NCBI RefSeq assembly: GCF_000972845.2
Contig: NC_040022.1
Coordinates: forward strand, 4,009,501 to 4,073,500
Reading direction: 5' to 3'
DNA from: Larimichthys crocea
Taxonomy: Eukaryota > Chordata > Actinopteri > Sciaenidae
Length of the DNA stretch: 64,000 nucleotides
Shown: positions 61,321 through 64,000 of the stretch, one piece after another
How positions within the stretch are numbered: the stretch's first letter is position 1
How the letters are laid out: every line of letters starts with the position of its first letter
Translations under genes and position numbers: made by a program
Notes under the pieces: generated by a model
Told to the model about the DNA's origin: nothing
Database searches by the model: none
What the model saw: only the letters and a program-made list of their open reading frames with translations

Positions 61321-62032
61321 GCAAGGAAACAGATTTATAGTGTGATTTCTGTTTTTGATAATGATGATGATGATTTTCAGGTGAAAAACCTCTGGACCTC
61401 TCTTATTTGTTTATCTTACTAACTCTGCTCAGCCACATCAATCTTTATCTACTGTTTGTTGTCTATTCCTAAAACGATATCTTCATTTATTTTCATTTTA
61501 TATAGTAAAGTTGTTTTTTAATTTTTATTAGATATACTGTTTTATGTTGATTTATTGTATTGTCACCCTAAATATTATTACTATTAAAATGAAATATATA
61601 AATGATATGTAAGTATATATCAAGTAAAACATTGATACTGATGTTCAAAATCAAATATTGTCAAAATGTAAGAACAAATATTGGGACTAGTTTTTACACA
61701 AGATGGAATTCGATTCATTTTTTGTTAATATTGAGAGTTTGTTACATTTTTTTAAAAACAATAAAATACTTAAATATCCATATGACTGTCTAGTATGTAT
61801 TATGTATCCAGTATTTAGTATGACTGGTTTCATTATGTTTCAGATCTCTGAGTGATGTTGTTTTGTACCTTCAGTAAACAGTTTAAGCTTAAATGTTAGT
61901 GTAAAGAATATTTAATTAAAATAAACAATCATACAGTACATTAGACATACTATTATACATACTATTATTCATACTATACTGCAGTATGCAATACAGTATA
62001 TTATTTTGTGGAAGGCTGTCAATGTCAACTCT

Positions 62033-62063
62033 CAAAATGACATATATATAATATGTCATTTTG
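62033..62063. repeat. Perfect inverted repeat (13-bp arms, 5-nt loop)
   Basis: Left arm CAAAATGACATAT (62033-62045) is the exact reverse complement of 62051-62063; the loop is ATATA. Confidence 0.9.
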
Positions 62064-62070
62064 CCTCTAA

Positions 62071-62082
62071 CCACCAGAGGGC
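62071..62082 (+). promoter_or_regulatory. CTCF core motif match
   Basis: CCACCAGAGGGC fits the CTCF core CCASYAGRKGGC at all twelve positions, 8 bp from the palindrome. Binding is not shown. Confidence 0.45.
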
Positions 62083-64000
62083 ATCCAAACATTCGTTATC
62101 ATGGCAGGTGTAGGGCTCCTCTTTAGGTTTTTAGATGGAGATAAGACGCCCCTTTGTGGTAGGAACTAACAATATCATATACCATATCAACTGTGTAAAT
62201 AGTTATATCCTGTATATAGTTTTATACAGTTAATCAATATTCTGTAAAAAATGTCTAAAATACAATTTCAAGAAAAAAAAGAATTTGTAATCAGACAATT
62301 TTTATTCATACAAAAAAAATATTTATAATACATATCCCAAATTTTGCAGCAATGACATATCAAGCTGAAGTGGTTACAGCAACTGTGTGAGCACTTGCAC
62401 TGGAGAAGAAGAACTACAACATTCTGACATGTATTTCATCGAGACCAGAGCGGACTAGAGGAGTGTTTGAATAACTGTTGAATATGAATCTGTGTTGAAC
62501 AGTGCTGTCCTCTAATGGGTTTTACTGGCGACATCATGTGCAGCTTATGTGTTTTAACGTGGTTATATTCTAGGTATGCAGCATTATTGTCTTCTACAAC
62601 AAATACTTGTAAGTGCATACAACTGATGCTGATTCAGGGAAACCAGGCTACAAGTCACTTTCTGTAAACACTTTACCAAACATGGATCTTTGTGGATCTT
62701 TAATAAAGATCCACACAGCTCCTCCAGTTGAGCTAAGTTAAAGTTCAGGTTAAATTGCACATTTTGCCAGATATTCATAGATCTATATCAAGTATCATTA
62801 CAAACCATGGACATTGCCCTGATTAAAAAAAAGGTAAACCACCTTTATCCAATATTCTAACTAACATGTCATGAGGGACAGGATCTTATCTTTCTCTCCA
62901 GGATTGCTTTGTGGCAATATGAATGAAGGCAAATAAATTTAGGAATATGTGACATAATCTATAAACTGCAATAATAAAGGTCTTAAAACTAAATCATGAC
63001 CCTGGGACCCTCTATGTAAGATGTTAAAAGCTTTAGTGTTGCATGTTCTTACTACAAAACCAAAACAGTTGACACACATTAAATCTGGAGTTTCTAATAG
63101 TGGACCAGAGGTTCCCACAATCGACTTTTCATGGCTGACATTATGACTTAGCAGGAACAGCACAGGTAGAAATAATGACATGGTTCTATTGCCAGTATCC
63201 CAGTAAACCACGTCAGAGCCTTCGATCTGTCTCATCTAAACAGAATGCAACCATCATTAACTATATTATTTCCACCCTTGCTTTTCCTGCATTGATAATA
63301 TATGTTAAAGAAGTTAAACTCATCGCTTGTGTTTTCCACCGGTTCCACAGTTTAATTGGAATTTATTTCACTGTGAAATGTTATTTTAAATGTTACTGTG
63401 ATCAGATTCTTCGAGAACTTCTGTATTGTAGTTGCAGGAGAAATTTCAGTAGTAGATATTTCTAAAATATACCAGGAAGGGTAAATGAGAAAATATCTTA
63501 TACTTTGATTTGGGTGATTGGACCTTTTCAGAAATAAATCAGGAAATACTAATTAATGAGTTATTTAAGGGAGTGTTTATAAGTAATGTGCTTGTCCAGT
63601 AATGATTTAATGACACACGACAAAATGACTTTTCTTCACATCAGTTTCATCACAAACATTAACATCCACTGTAAAAAAAAACAAAAAGAAATCAATATCG
63701 AACATTTACAGCCAATCAATGAACCAATCTGATTGGTTAAAGGCATATGTTAACAACTTTATTATTACTACTGTGTCCAAGACTTAAGAGGTTACCTGCC
63801 ACCTTTGTGATTTGTTTCACCAATTTTTGTCTTTTGTCTTATTTTGATATCTTCATCTTGATTATTTGTAAATTATACTAAACCTTCCAAAGCATATTGT
63901 TGGATCCCAACTCTGATTTGAGTGTTCATTGCTGCCAGACTCTCACATGGGTCCAATGTCCAATGACCACTAGATGTTTATGTGACTGTGTCAATCTCAG

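Larger units (their letters stand above)
61330..64000. other. Intergenic, AT-rich
   Basis: No supportable gene. Contains the palindrome and CTCF-like site near 62033-62082 and an ACTAT-rich simple region at 61930-62000. Confidence 0.5.

Overview
The window is vertebrate, almost certainly teleost (percomorph-type) nuclear DNA. It is AT-rich, with many dinucleotide and trinucleotide microsatellites, GT-AG spliced genes with short exons, several repeat families typical of fish genomes, and an NLR gene of the FISNA-NACHT-LRR-B30.2 class that is expanded in fish. All gene calls come from translating exons, matching splice phases and recognising protein families. No database search was run.

Layout. 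Positions 1-29010 hold no coding exon I can support. I read this as the large 5' intron (or upstream region) of the gene that follows. It contains microsatellites, a perfect 17-bp-stem hairpin (14449-14488), a CpG-rich promoter-like island with a TATA box (about 15960-17830), a CCAAT/TATA cluster (18654-18750), a decayed LINE (19740-20560), and a hAT transposon remnant with a second inverted-repeat element inside it (23580-24879). Positions 29011-41454 carry thirteen plus-strand exons of igf2bp1, an RNA-binding protein with RRM and KH domains. They start inside RRM2 and run to the stop codon, so the RRM1 exons lie outside the window or were missed. A long 3'UTR follows to a textbook poly(A) site near 47064. 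It carries a let-7 seed match at 43270, another at 46782, and an inverted-repeat MITE between them. A third match at 47439 lies just past that poly(A) site.

Positions 47090-52200 are intergenic with repeat fragments. Positions 53166-60255 encode one complete plus-strand NLR. My splice model gives thirteen coding exons totalling 3912 nt (1303 aa plus stop) with every phase compatible. It has four tandem N-terminal repeat exons, FISNA, NACHT, four 174-nt LRR exons, a linker exon and a PRY/SPRY (B30.2) exon. Positions 60256-64000 are 3'UTR and intergenic DNA with a palindrome next to a CTCF-like site.

The two genes are unrelated in function: one is post-transcriptional mRNA control, the other probable innate immune sensing. 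The most unusual feature is the recent 206-bp-period amplification of N-terminal NLR exons, combined with non-standard splice sites at both ends of the array.
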